Source of the DNA: Legionella drancourtii LLAP12
Lineage (GTDB): Bacteria > Pseudomonadota > Gammaproteobacteria > Legionellales > Legionellaceae
DNA length: 51,384 bases
Direction of reading: 5' to 3'
Assembly (NCBI RefSeq): GCF_000162755.2
Contig: NZ_JH413822.1
Span: 132,433 to 183,816 of the forward strand
The position numbers and the translations under genes were made by a program. The notes below the pieces were generated by a model. The model had not been told where the DNA came from. It searched no databases and worked only from the letters and a program-made list of their open reading frames with translations. Shown here piece by piece: positions 39,811-48,167 of this stretch (position 1 is its first letter; every line of letters begins with the position of its first letter).

Positions 39811-40535
39811 TGGCAAAAATTCACATCACACTGCAAGGCAAAGGCGGTGTTGGCAAATCATTTATTTCAGCAACCACAGCCCAATACAAACACTACAAAG
39901 GCCAAGCCCCACTCTGCATTGACACCGACCCCATCAATTCAACCTTTCATGGCTTTAAGGCCCTAAATGTCGATCATATCCAGGTCATGAGCGGTGACGA
40001 AATCAACCCCCGGCTATTCGATAGCCTCATCGAAAAAATTGCCCCAGCAACTAACGATGTAGTCATCGATAATGGCGCCAGTTCCTTTGTACCGCTATCA
40101 CACTACCTCATCAGTAACCAGGTTCCGGCCTTGCTGCAGGAATTAGGTCATGAAATGGTGATCCACACCGTCATCACCGGCGGCCAAGCCATGTTCGACA
40201 CCATTAACGGCTTCGCCCAACTGATCGACCAATTTGAAAACGAAGCCCAGTTTGTCGTCTGGCTCAATCCCTATTGGGGAGCCATAGAGCATGAAGGCAG
40301 AGCATTTGAACAACTGAAAGCCTACCGAGATAACAAAGACAAAATATCAGCCTTAATTCAAATCCCCGATCTGAAAAAGGAAACCTACGGCTGGGATCTT
40401 ACCGAGATGTTGCAACAAAAGCTGACCTTTGATGAAGTCCTGGGTATGCCAGAGAAAAGCATCATGACTCGCCAGCGATTAAAAATTGTTCGTGATCAGC
40501 TGTTTAGTCAATTAGATAATGCCAGGGTGATTTAA
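39810..40535 (+). CDS. traL: TraL, ParA/MinD-like P-loop NTPase
   Basis: A 241-residue protein with a deviant Walker A KGGVGKS (11-17) at the N-terminus, a CIDTDPINSTFHGF switch-like segment and VVIDNGASSFVPLSHYL as the Walker B region. The architecture is MinD/ParA-like and the length equals the IncP TraL size class. Its role in transfer is not well defined, possibly membrane or channel positioning. Overlaps both neighbours by one base (TAATG). Confidence 0.85.
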   Translation: MAKIHITLQGKGGVGKSFISATTAQYKHYKGQAPLCIDTDPINSTFHGFKALNVDHIQVMSGDEINPRLFDSLIEKIAPATNDVVIDNGASSFVPLSHYLISNQVPALLQELGHEMVIHTVITGGQAMFDTINGFAQLIDQFENEAQFVVWLNPYWGAIEHEGRAFEQLKAYRDNKDKISALIQIPDLKKETYGWDLTEMLQQKLTFDEVLGMPEKSIMTRQRLKIVRDQLFSQLDNARVI

Positions 40536-40972
40536 TGTCAGATAAATTTGATGCAGCTATCCAGGAGATCGCCGTCAGACATGGTGTGGTTTTAAACAAG
40601 GATGATCCGATTCTCATACTGCAGACTATGAATGATAGATTGATCGAAGAATCCCGGCAGGCCCAAGCAGCTATGTTGACAGAGTTCAGAGAGGAAATGG
40701 AGAGCATTTCCTCTCAATGGAGAGACGATGCAAAGGAAAAAGCTGAAAAAATTATTAATGCAGCCCTTGCGGGTAGTAAAGAGGCAATGGCCAAATTATT
40801 GCTGGAATCTACTAACGCATCGGTTCAATCTATAGACAGGATGATATCTGTTTCATTGGCAGAGGCACGTGATCTGTCACAACAGACAAAGAAATTTGGT
40901 TGGTTTATGTTGGTTTCATCAGTGGTAATATTAGCGGCATCTTCTTTATTTATGTTATTTTTGCTCGTTTGA
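40535..40972 (+). CDS. traM: TraM, leader-operon membrane protein
   Basis: A 145-residue protein with a helical, charged body and a coiled-coil-like middle (ESRQAQAAMLTEFREEMES), ending in one C-terminal membrane helix (WFMLVSSVVILAASSLFMLF). The place after traL and the tail anchor match IncP TraM. It closes the transfer module; cargo starts 50 bp later. Confidence 0.8.
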   Translation: MSDKFDAAIQEIAVRHGVVLNKDDPILILQTMNDRLIEESRQAQAAMLTEFREEMESISSQWRDDAKEKAEKIINAALAGSKEAMAKLLLESTNASVQSIDRMISVSLAEARDLSQQTKKFGWFMLVSSVVILAASSLFMLFLLV

Positions 40973-41023
40973 TTTAAATTATTGGAAAAAAGTTTATACA
41001 AAAACTAAAAAGAGGTATAAAAA

Positions 41024-41554
41024 ATGACAAAGCGTATCTTCATTGTTGGCCATATGGGGGCAGGCAAGTTTATATTTACAGAAGCATTGGCTAAAAAATT
41101 AGGATGGCAAATAGTCGATGCAAACCCAAGTATTGAACGTTACATTGGCCGGCAGACACGAGATATTCTTGGTGAGCAAGGTGAAGCCGCATTTAATCGC
41201 TGTCAAGCAGACATCATTGCTCATTGTACTGGAAAAGAAAATGTTGTTGTTTTATTGGAAGAGTGTGTTGTATCAAGCGAACAATGTCGGGAATTGTTAT
41301 CCTCTGAATTTGTTGTTTATTTGAAAGTCTCTATTCCAACTCAACTTGGTCGTATGCAAAATGGACGAGTTCCATCACTTCCGGTGGATGATATGAAGAG
41401 TTTCTTGGAAAAACAACATCGCGAACGAGATGCTTTTTATGAAGAAGTTGCAACGACGGTTGTTGAATCTGTTGGTTATTCAGATGATGCTTTGGAAATC
41501 AATAAAATTATTGAGGAAGATGTCAACAAAGTTATGGAAGCCCTTGGGAAGTAA
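41024..41554 (+). CDS. shikimate-kinase-like protein with degenerate active site
   Basis: A 176-residue P-loop fold. The opening VGHMGAGKFIFTEALAKKLG copies the shikimate-kinase GxMGAGKSTxG loop but with Phe in place of the Mg2+-binding Ser/Thr. VDAN replaces the usual VDTD, and the substrate-binding FRxxE becomes FNRCQ; the GGG motif is absent. It is therefore unlikely to be a working shikimate kinase. It may be a diverged antibiotic kinase or a non-catalytic relative. It has a ribosome site GAGG 8 nt upstream and follows traM. Confidence 0.6.
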   Translation: MTKRIFIVGHMGAGKFIFTEALAKKLGWQIVDANPSIERYIGRQTRDILGEQGEAAFNRCQADIIAHCTGKENVVVLLEECVVSSEQCRELLSSEFVVYLKVSIPTQLGRMQNGRVPSLPVDDMKSFLEKQHRERDAFYEEVATTVVESVGYSDDALEINKIIEEDVNKVMEALGK

Positions 41555-41570
41555 GCCATTAGGTTAACGA

Positions 41571-41707
41571 AGATGACTTGATAGATTTTGATTTTTTGAT
41601 GGTATAATCATGACCTTGTTTAAGTTCCAAAAAATAGAATAAAAATAAGACATTTTAATTGTCGCTACACATATAACTCTGACCGTCATTTTTCTATCAA
41701 GTCATCT
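41571..41707. repeat. 15-bp perfect inverted repeat bounding a 137-bp segment
   Basis: AGATGACTTGATAGA at 41571-41585 is repeated inverted at 41693-41707, with 107 bp between. A TATAAT box at 41603-41608 has TTGATA 19 bp upstream inside the left arm, a possible rightward promoter. The segment has no ORF. It may be a MITE-like insertion; a clear target duplication is not visible (CGA flanks are offset by one base). Confidence 0.45.
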
Positions 41708-41724
41708 GCGAAGATATATAAATA

Positions 41725-41745
41725 TAAACTGGGTGAACCAGTTTA
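41725..41745. promoter_or_regulatory. palindrome upstream of the ABC exporter gene
   Basis: TAAACTGG-GTGAA-CCAGTTTA: 8-bp perfect arms with a 5-bp centre, about 70 bp before the ABC gene. Size fits a dimeric repressor operator; the cognate regulator is not identified. Confidence 0.35.
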
Positions 41746-41816
41746 AGATTGTAGTTCAATTTCAGGGAACAAGACCAAATGGGATGATAAAAATCCAACA
41801 TTAGAAGGCCCACTAT

Positions 41817-43619
41817 ATGAATTATAACCCAGAGATCCCATCGACATTACGCCATTTTATAAGTCGTTATCTAAAGATAAAAAAGAATAAGCGTCTTATG
41901 ATTGGCATACTTGCAATGTTTACAATTTATGCATTAGAAGGTTCGATCTCTCCCTATTTATTAGGAAAAATGGTTTCTATTGTAAGTAATTATAATTCAA
42001 GCCAACAGTTTTTATCCCTTATCCTCTGGCCTGCCATATTTTACGCAATGATGCCCATGGTAACTAACATTGCTGTTAGATCAAAAGAGTATTTTGAGGC
42101 CTGTTTATACCCCTCAATGAAATCGGACATTAAAAAAGATATGTTTGAGTACTTATTAGGTCATTCCTATGAATTTTTTGAAAGTAATTTCTCGGGTACA
42201 TTAACCAAAAAAATAATAGATATTTCTGAAAATATTGAGGAATTACTTAAAATCGCTTCAGGTTGGATCTATAACTCTATTTTGGGAATTTTAATTGCTG
42301 TGCTCACTCTGTATCTATTTGTAGGTGGTATTTATGCATTGATTCTCTTTATTTGGGCAATTCTATTTGTAGGTATCTCATTTATTACTGCAGATACAAC
42401 ACAAACCTCCTCAGCAGAACTAGCGAATGCCAAAACAAAATTAAGCGGATACCTTTCTGACTCTATTAGCAATATTTCTAGCACCATATTATTTTCAGGT
42501 AGTACTAAAGAGTCTAAAACGATTCAAAAATCAGTCACTGAAGTAGCAAAATCCGAGAAAAAAATACAATGCCAAATGATTAAAGTATTCTTTTATCAGG
42601 GGTGTTTAGTCACTGCATTAATATCAGCATTTGTGGGTGCGCTAATATATGGAGCTCAAAAACATTCTATTCATGCAGGTGATTTTGCTTTAGTACTTAG
42701 TATTGCGCTCTCATGTTTGATGATGATATTTGGATTAGGACAGCAAATTTTGAAAGTACACCAACTTATTGGCGCATGTAATGATGCATTAAGCTTCATT
42801 AAAATTCCTCATGCCATTATTGATAAACCTAACGTCCCTCCATTACAGGTTTCAAAAGGTGAAATTATTTTTGACAACATAAACTTCTCATATCCTAATT
42901 CGGCATTCCTTTTTAATCAACTTAATTTATCTATTGCTGCAGGAGAAAAAATTGGGCTTGTAGGTAAGTCAGGCAGTGGTAAATCAACACTTTTGAAATT
43001 ATTACTGCGTCTTGTAGAACCATCTTCAGGAAATATCGTTATTGATAAACAAAGGATAAGCGAAGTGCAGTTCAAATCTCTTCGTTCACAAATAACAATT
43101 ATTCCTCAGGAAACGCAATTATTTCATCGAAGTATTTTTGATAATATACACTTTGCTAACGATACTGCAACCAAAGATGAAGTGATTAGTGCAGCAAAAA
43201 AAGCCAATTGTCATGACTTTATTATGAACTTGCCGGAACAATATAACACACTTGTTGGTGAGCGTGGTTTAAAACTCTCAGGTGGACAAAAACAACGCAT
43301 TTCTATTGCTAGGGCATTCCTTAGAAATACGAAAATTCTAATTCTTGATGAGGCAACCTCTTCATTAGACACTGAAACGGAACAAGCCATCCAAAAAGCA
43401 TTGCATGAAGTAATGAAAGATAAAACAACATTGATTATTTCACATCGACTTTCAACATTGCAGGAAGTGGATACCATTGTGGTTATTGATAATGGGGAGA
43501 TAGTTGAACAAGGCAGGCTTGAGCTTTTAACAAAAAAACAGGGTGGTGTATTTGCAGCTCTTTGGAAAACACAAGTGGGAGGGTTTTTATTTGCTGAAAC
43601 TTCAACAACACGCATTTGA
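41817..43619 (+). CDS. ABC exporter (fused membrane and ATPase domains)
   Basis: A 600-residue half-transporter. Residues about 20-320 hold six membrane helices (ABC_membrane type); the C-terminal ATPase has Walker A GKSGSGKST (about 383), Q-loop IIPQETQLF, signature LSGGQKQRISIARA (about 485), Walker B LILLDEA-like ILILDEATSSLD and the switch His in IISHRLST. This is the MsbA/multidrug exporter class and would act as a dimer. A palindrome lies upstream. No TolC or adaptor gene is nearby. Drug efflux is inferred from cargo context; lipid or peptide export is possible. Confidence 0.85.
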   Translation: MNYNPEIPSTLRHFISRYLKIKKNKRLMIGILAMFTIYALEGSISPYLLGKMVSIVSNYNSSQQFLSLILWPAIFYAMMPMVTNIAVRSKEYFEACLYPSMKSDIKKDMFEYLLGHSYEFFESNFSGTLTKKIIDISENIEELLKIASGWIYNSILGILIAVLTLYLFVGGIYALILFIWAILFVGISFITADTTQTSSAELANAKTKLSGYLSDSISNISSTILFSGSTKESKTIQKSVTEVAKSEKKIQCQMIKVFFYQGCLVTALISAFVGALIYGAQKHSIHAGDFALVLSIALSCLMMIFGLGQQILKVHQLIGACNDALSFIKIPHAIIDKPNVPPLQVSKGEIIFDNINFSYPNSAFLFNQLNLSIAAGEKIGLVGKSGSGKSTLLKLLLRLVEPSSGNIVIDKQRISEVQFKSLRSQITIIPQETQLFHRSIFDNIHFANDTATKDEVISAAKKANCHDFIMNLPEQYNTLVGERGLKLSGGQKQRISIARAFLRNTKILILDEATSSLDTETEQAIQKALHEVMKDKTTLIISHRLSTLQEVDTIVVIDNGEIVEQGRLELLTKKQGGVFAALWKTQVGGFLFAETSTTRI

Positions 43620-43640
43620 ATCAAGAGATGGGAGTGGCAT

Positions 43641-44411
43641 ATGAACGCTCCGTTAATAGATTTATACCGCCAAGCTGAGGATTATTTTTTCAGAGGTATT
43701 TCCTCAAAATGCATGGATCTAGAAACCAGCGCTCATGCTTATATGACCGGCGGTGCTGAACTCAATTTTATCTACATTACAAGAAACACAAATGCCCTGG
43801 ATAAAATTTTAATCCAAGGAAAGCAGTTTTTCGACCAAGATAACCTTTCTTTTGATGTGATCATTCCACAAGAATTGTGCACGCCTCAAATAATAGATAT
43901 TTTAAATACCATAGGTTATTCCCAGAAAAGCAAATCGGTTTCAATGCTTGTGGACCTAGATAAATTTTCATTTGATCAAACTGCCAATCTTACCGATGAA
44001 ACAGTGATTAAATCGAATGATGATCAATTAAATGACTGGATGATCCCATTGATAGGCGCATTCGAATCTACATTTGAAATTTGTTCGATCTATGCAATCA
44101 CCCATGAAACTGCCATAAAAAAGAATATTAATCTTCGCCATTTCAGCTTATACAAACAGGAAAAACCCATCGCGTCGATTACCTTATCAATGTGCGACAA
44201 CAGCATTGCAAGAATAGATGATGTGGGAACCCAGCCTAAATTTCAAGGCAAAGGATATGCTAGCGCGCTCATGCGTTATGTACTATCCGAAGCAAAAAGA
44301 TTAGGTGCTCAATATTGCTTTTTAGAGTCCTCTGATTCAGGGCTTGGAGTCTATCAAAAACTGGGGTTTGAGCCTCTTTTTAAAAACAATATTTATTCGA
44401 GGAAACCATGA
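43641..44411 (+). CDS. GNAT acetyltransferase with extra N-terminal domain
   Basis: A 256-residue protein. The first about 125 residues form a diverged domain; the C-terminal half is a complete GNAT with IARIDDVGTQPKFQGKGYASAL (loop QGKGYA) and ESSDSGLGVYQKLGF. This C-terminus is the closest match to the deleted GNAT remnant at 6979-7266. It begins 21 bp after the ABC gene and precedes the APH gene in the same direction. Substrate unknown. Confidence 0.75.
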   Translation: MNAPLIDLYRQAEDYFFRGISSKCMDLETSAHAYMTGGAELNFIYITRNTNALDKILIQGKQFFDQDNLSFDVIIPQELCTPQIIDILNTIGYSQKSKSVSMLVDLDKFSFDQTANLTDETVIKSNDDQLNDWMIPLIGAFESTFEICSIYAITHETAIKKNINLRHFSLYKQEKPIASITLSMCDNSIARIDDVGTQPKFQGKGYASALMRYVLSEAKRLGAQYCFLESSDSGLGVYQKLGFEPLFKNNIYSRKP

Positions 44412-44436
44412 GTGCTGATTTTGGGGTACAAAGACT

Positions 44437-45456
44437 ATGCTAATAAAACCTGATCTTAACGATGAAGCAATCATTACATGTTTACAGGATGCCTATGGGC
44501 TAGAGGTAGCAACCATTTTATTTCTACCTATTGGAGCTGACTTTAATACGGCTGTTTATCGCATTACAACAAGCAACCAAACGGATTATTTTCTTAAATT
44601 AAGAAGTGGTGAATTTTTAGAGGCTTCGGTATTAGTTCCGAAATACTTGGCGGATCTAGGTGTCAAACAAGTGATTCCTCCGCTTCCAACCAAGACAAGG
44701 CAACTTTGGGCGAGCTTGGGATCCTTCAAGGCGATTCTCTACCCCTATGTTGAAGGGCGTAATGGTGTCGAAGCCAAACTATCGGAAGATCAATGGGCCC
44801 AATTTGGGGTGGCAATTAAAAGGCTGCATACCACCGATACTCCTTCATCAATAACAAAAGATATACCGCGGGAAGCGTTCTCTTCCAAATGGAGAGAAAC
44901 CGTCAAAGCATTTTTGATGCGTATTGAAAATGAAATTTTTGAAGAGCCTGTCGCTGTACAAATGGCCATGTTCCTGAAATCCAAAAGGAACGAAATACTC
45001 AAACTGCTTGAGCACGCTGCAAAGCTTGCGATCACGATCCAAAAACAACCCCTCAACTATGTTTTATGCCATGCAGATATGCATGGCTGGAACCTGATTG
45101 TTGATAAAGAAGCAGTTTTTTATATTGTTGATTGGGATACCCTTATCTTTGCTCCTAAAGAACGTGATTTAATGTTTATCGGAGCCGGTATTTGGGGCAG
45201 CGGTCGCACAGTTTTTGCCGAGGAGTCATTATTTTATCAGGGCTATGGCCAAACAAAGATAGATTGGGATGTAATCGCTTATTACCGCTTCGAGCGTATC
45301 ATCCAAGATATCGGCGATTATTGTGAATACATTTTTCTGTCTGATGAAGGTGGTGACGATCGAATGCAATGCTTTGAACACTTACAGCCAGTTTTTCTGC
45401 CGAATGGTGCCATAGAGAGAGCATATGACTCTTATAATACGAGGAAAATTTTATGA
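44437..45456 (+). CDS. APH(9)-like spectinomycin phosphotransferase
   Basis: A 339-residue APH-fold kinase. It resembles Legionella APH(9)-Ia along its length as I recall that sequence: GADFNTAVYRITTS, YFLKLRSG (ATP-lysine), YVLCHADMHGWNLIV (catalytic Asp in HADxHxxN), YIVDWDTLIFAPKERDLMFIG (metal Asp in DWD; shown in part as VDWDT and APKERDLMFIG). APH(9) phosphorylates the 9-OH of spectinomycin. The catalytic residues are intact. The stop overlaps the kinase-GNAT fusion start by 4 bp. Spectinomycin specificity is probable but untested. Confidence 0.82.
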   Translation: MLIKPDLNDEAIITCLQDAYGLEVATILFLPIGADFNTAVYRITTSNQTDYFLKLRSGEFLEASVLVPKYLADLGVKQVIPPLPTKTRQLWASLGSFKAILYPYVEGRNGVEAKLSEDQWAQFGVAIKRLHTTDTPSSITKDIPREAFSSKWRETVKAFLMRIENEIFEEPVAVQMAMFLKSKRNEILKLLEHAAKLAITIQKQPLNYVLCHADMHGWNLIVDKEAVFYIVDWDTLIFAPKERDLMFIGAGIWGSGRTVFAEESLFYQGYGQTKIDWDVIAYYRFERIIQDIGDYCEYIFLSDEGGDDRMQCFEHLQPVFLPNGAIERAYDSYNTRKIL

Positions 45457-46880
45457 GATTATATTTTATAGGCGGCGCCAGTGGCAGCGGAAAAACAGCA
45501 GTAATATCACATTTGAAAGAACTTTTGGGAGGTGATATCGCTGTTTATGATTTTGATGATATAGGTGTACCCGAAGGTGCTGATAAAAAATGGCGTCAAG
45601 AATCCACAGAGAAGTGGTTGCAAAAATTATTGAGTGATGGAAAAGACGCTTGTTTGCTTGGTCAAATTGTTTTGGGCGAAATACTGAGCTGTCCTTCAGC
45701 CAAGCAAATAGATAAAATCAACTTCTGTCTCTTAGACGTCAGCGATTTTCAAAGAATTCAACGACTCAAAAAGCGTAGTACCTACGGTGTTGATCAAAAC
45801 ATGCTGAATTGGTCATCTTGGCTGCGTATGCATCATCAAGATCCGCAATGGATGCAACATGTTATCCAAGAAGATACTGCAAGTATCATGGATTTTAGCC
45901 GATTATCTGCTCTTAAAAGTTATGAAGAAGTTGCGAATGTACAAATCCTCGATACAACCGATCTTGCTTTGCATGAGGTTGCTCAAGAATTGGCAGATTG
46001 GGTTTTATCATTTGATATCGAACCATTTCATATTGTTAAAGTCCAGCCAAATGAAATAGATGTTATAGGAAGTAAAATAACATCATACAATAACAGCCAA
46101 GTACCATTTATCCAGGAACAACCTTTTATAAATTTAAATTTTTCTATAAAAGATGATAGTGGGGTAATTATCGCGGGTATTACATCTCTGATGTATTGTT
46201 GGGGTATCCTGTTTGTAGATATTTTAGCAGTAGACGAAAAATATTATAAAACCGGTCTGGGTAGTAAACTGCTCAGCCATGCAGAAAACGAGGCTAAGAA
46301 ACTTGGGGCAACCCTAGCTCATCTAGATACATTTGATTTTCAGGCTAAAGACTTTTACCTCAAACAGGGTTATGAAGTATTTGGCGTTTTAGACGACTGC
46401 CCCAAAGGCCATAAGAGATTCTTTATGAAGAAGGTGTTGAATCATAAATATGATCAATCTGACCAATTGGAAATTGTTATCGATCATAGTCCCAGTCAAT
46501 TTGATAATGATACTGTAATGGAAGGATTAATTTCCTCCAATGAACGTATCATGGGAGAGCCTAGGGATAAAGAATTTTCAGTATTTTTAAAAAATGATTC
46601 AGGGAATGTTTTGGGTGGAATACAAGCACATTTTGATAAAGAATCAGTTTATATAGAAGCATTGTGGGTCGATGAAAAACTCAGAAAACAAGGATATGGC
46701 TCAAAATTAATGAATGCTGCGGAGCAAGAAGCCATCAAACAAGGTTGCATTTTCTCAATAACAGATACTTTGGATTTTCAAGCAGAAGATTTTTATTTAA
46801 AAAATGGATATCAACGCATAGGAGAAATAAAAAAATATTGGTATGAACATTCACGATTTTTTCTCAAGAAGGTATTGTAA
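45453..46880 (+). CDS. fusion: P-loop kinase-like domain + two tandem GNAT domains
   Basis: A 475-residue protein. Residues 1-185 are a P-loop domain with Walker A GGASGSGKTA (7-16) and YDFDDIG. Residues about 200-328 are a GNAT with DEKYYKTGLGSKLL and FDFQAKDFYLKQGYEVFG. Residues about 335-475 are a second GNAT with DEKLRKQGYGSKLM and LDFQAEDFYLKNGYQ. The two GNATs resemble each other and the separate GNAT at 47024, pointing to tandem duplication. The kinase-plus-acetyltransferase logic repeats that of the APH-GNAT-GNAT fusion at 7670, from different parts. Overlaps the APH gene by 4 bp. Confidence 0.75.
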   Translation: MRLYFIGGASGSGKTAVISHLKELLGGDIAVYDFDDIGVPEGADKKWRQESTEKWLQKLLSDGKDACLLGQIVLGEILSCPSAKQIDKINFCLLDVSDFQRIQRLKKRSTYGVDQNMLNWSSWLRMHHQDPQWMQHVIQEDTASIMDFSRLSALKSYEEVANVQILDTTDLALHEVAQELADWVLSFDIEPFHIVKVQPNEIDVIGSKITSYNNSQVPFIQEQPFINLNFSIKDDSGVIIAGITSLMYCWGILFVDILAVDEKYYKTGLGSKLLSHAENEAKKLGATLAHLDTFDFQAKDFYLKQGYEVFGVLDDCPKGHKRFFMKKVLNHKYDQSDQLEIVIDHSPSQFDNDTVMEGLISSNERIMGEPRDKEFSVFLKNDSGNVLGGIQAHFDKESVYIEALWVDEKLRKQGYGSKLMNAAEQEAIKQGCIFSITDTLDFQAEDFYLKNGYQRIGEIKKYWYEHSRFFLKKVL

Positions 46881-47027
46881 ATGAATTTGGATGTTGTATT
46901 CAGAACTATTTACTGTCATGCACGTGATTCAGCAGTGAATTTTTATCTGAAAAATGGATATATGGCAGAGGGTAATTATTTCGATGAAGATAATATCCCT
47001 TATTTAAAGATGAGAAAGAAGTTATGA
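46881..47027 (+). pseudogene. C-terminal GNAT fragment
   Basis: A 48-codon ORF encoding CHARDSAVNFYLKNGYMAEG and a usual GNAT end (NIPYLKMRKKL), without the acetyl-CoA loop. It begins directly after the fusion gene stop and overlaps the next GNAT start (ATGA). Probably the leftover of a third GNAT lost by deletion; it may still be translated. Confidence 0.55.
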
Positions 47028-47455
47028 ACACAATTAAATCTGCTTACGAATTATCTCCTGCTACAAACGGTGAAGCAGAAGCACTCAATGATAAAATTAA
47101 TGCTTTTGTTGCCCAGCAATTTTCATTTCATGGCGATACTGAAGTTTTGAAAGATTATGTTATCAAAGAAAATAGCTTGATTATTGCTGGCGTTAGAAGC
47201 TGTTTTTATCTAGGAGAATGCTTGGCTATTAATGTGCTTTTTGTGGAAGAAAATCATAGGCTCAAAGGATTAGGCGCTTTATTACTTAATCAAGTTGAAG
47301 CTGATGCTAGAGCTATGGGCGCCAAATTGATCCATTTAGATACATTTAACCTCCAGGCAAAAGATTTCTATTTAAAGCATGGCTATAAGATATTCGGTAT
47401 TCTTGAGGATTGCCCCACTGGACATAAACGGTATTACATGAAAAAAATTTTATGA
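47024..47455 (+). CDS. GNAT acetyltransferase
   Basis: A 143-residue single-domain GNAT with VLFVEENHRLKGLGALLLNQ (loop RLKGLG) and HLDTFNLQAKDFYLKHGYKI. It matches the first GNAT domain of the 45453 fusion closely, including the C-terminal DCPTGHKRYYMKKIL against DCPKGHKRFFMKKVL, so the two are recent paralogues. It is the last intact gene of this cargo operon. Confidence 0.75.
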   Translation: MNTIKSAYELSPATNGEAEALNDKINAFVAQQFSFHGDTEVLKDYVIKENSLIIAGVRSCFYLGECLAINVLFVEENHRLKGLGALLLNQVEADARAMGAKLIHLDTFNLQAKDFYLKHGYKIFGILEDCPTGHKRYYMKKIL

Positions 47456-47478
47456 AATTTTAGGAGCCCAAACAATGA

Positions 47479-47643
47479 ACAAAATATGGACTTGAAATCC
47501 TTTTAAAGGAAAGCGCTCAAGATCAACATCTTGTTTGGATAGCAAAAAAATGGCTATCGATATAAATTTTACATTCTTAGGCCATTAAAAAACGTGGTGG
47601 ATCGATTAAATATCATTATCGCGGTATAGAGGATCACAAGTGA
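47479..47643 (+). pseudogene. decayed ORF with two in-frame stops
   Basis: One frame reads YGLEILLKESAQDQHLVWIA, then KKWLSI, stop, a short piece, stop, then AIKKRGGSIKYHYRGIEDHK to the stop at 47641-47643. The pieces look protein-like but I cannot name the family. It fills the gap between the last GNAT and the exported deaminase, whose GTG start overlaps its end. Confidence 0.3.
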
Positions 47644-48167
47644 ACAAACTTACTATTTCAACGATTATCTTTTTTACAATAAATGGCCTGCAATGCTTCG
47701 CAGTTGATACCAAGCAGCTCCAGGCTAAAAAATCTGATGAATATTATATGCAGATAGCCATTGATCTCGCAAAAAGCAATCCAAAGGCTCCATTTGCTGC
47801 CCTCATCGTTGACAATAAAACAGGTGAAATTTTGTCAAAAGGAATCAATGCAAGCAAAGTTAATCCAACTTTTCATGGGGAGATGGTGGCGATCAACAAT
47901 TGTGTTAAAGAACATCCCAAGGTGGATTGGTCACAAGTGACTTTATACACCACCGCTGAGCCTTGTTCGATGTGCCAAAGTGCTGTTGTTTGGACAAAAA
48001 TATCAAGGGTTGTATTTGCCACTTCTTTTGAATATTTGATAAACCATGGTTGGAATCAAATTAATATTCGTGCGGCAGAAATTAATAAAAGGTCATCCTT
48101 CTATAAAGGAACAATTACTGGCGGAACTCTTGCCAGTCAATCAAACGTCCTATTTGACAGATTGTAG
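47640..48167 (+). CDS. exported nucleoside/nucleobase deaminase (CDA fold)
   Basis: A 175-residue zinc deaminase with an N-terminal signal peptide (LTISTIIFFTINGLQCFA). The zinc site is complete: HGE (79-81; proton-shuttling Glu81) and PCSMC (108-112). The family usually has HAE; here Ala is Gly. GTG 47640 start follows AGGAT. Relatives deaminate guanine, adenosine in tRNA or cytosine and are cytoplasmic, so export is unusual. Its 3' end overlaps by 18 bp, tail to tail, a homologous deaminase gene on the other strand. Substrate not predictable. Confidence 0.78.
   Translation: MNKLTISTIIFFTINGLQCFAVDTKQLQAKKSDEYYMQIAIDLAKSNPKAPFAALIVDNKTGEILSKGINASKVNPTFHGEMVAINNCVKEHPKVDWSQVTLYTTAEPCSMCQSAVVWTKISRVVFATSFEYLINHGWNQINIRAAEINKRSSFYKGTITGGTLASQSNVLFDRL

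Noticed and set aside
43211-43624. Minus-strand ORF opposite the ABC ATPase domain
   Set aside because: A shadow of the conserved ABC motifs, with no supporting signals.
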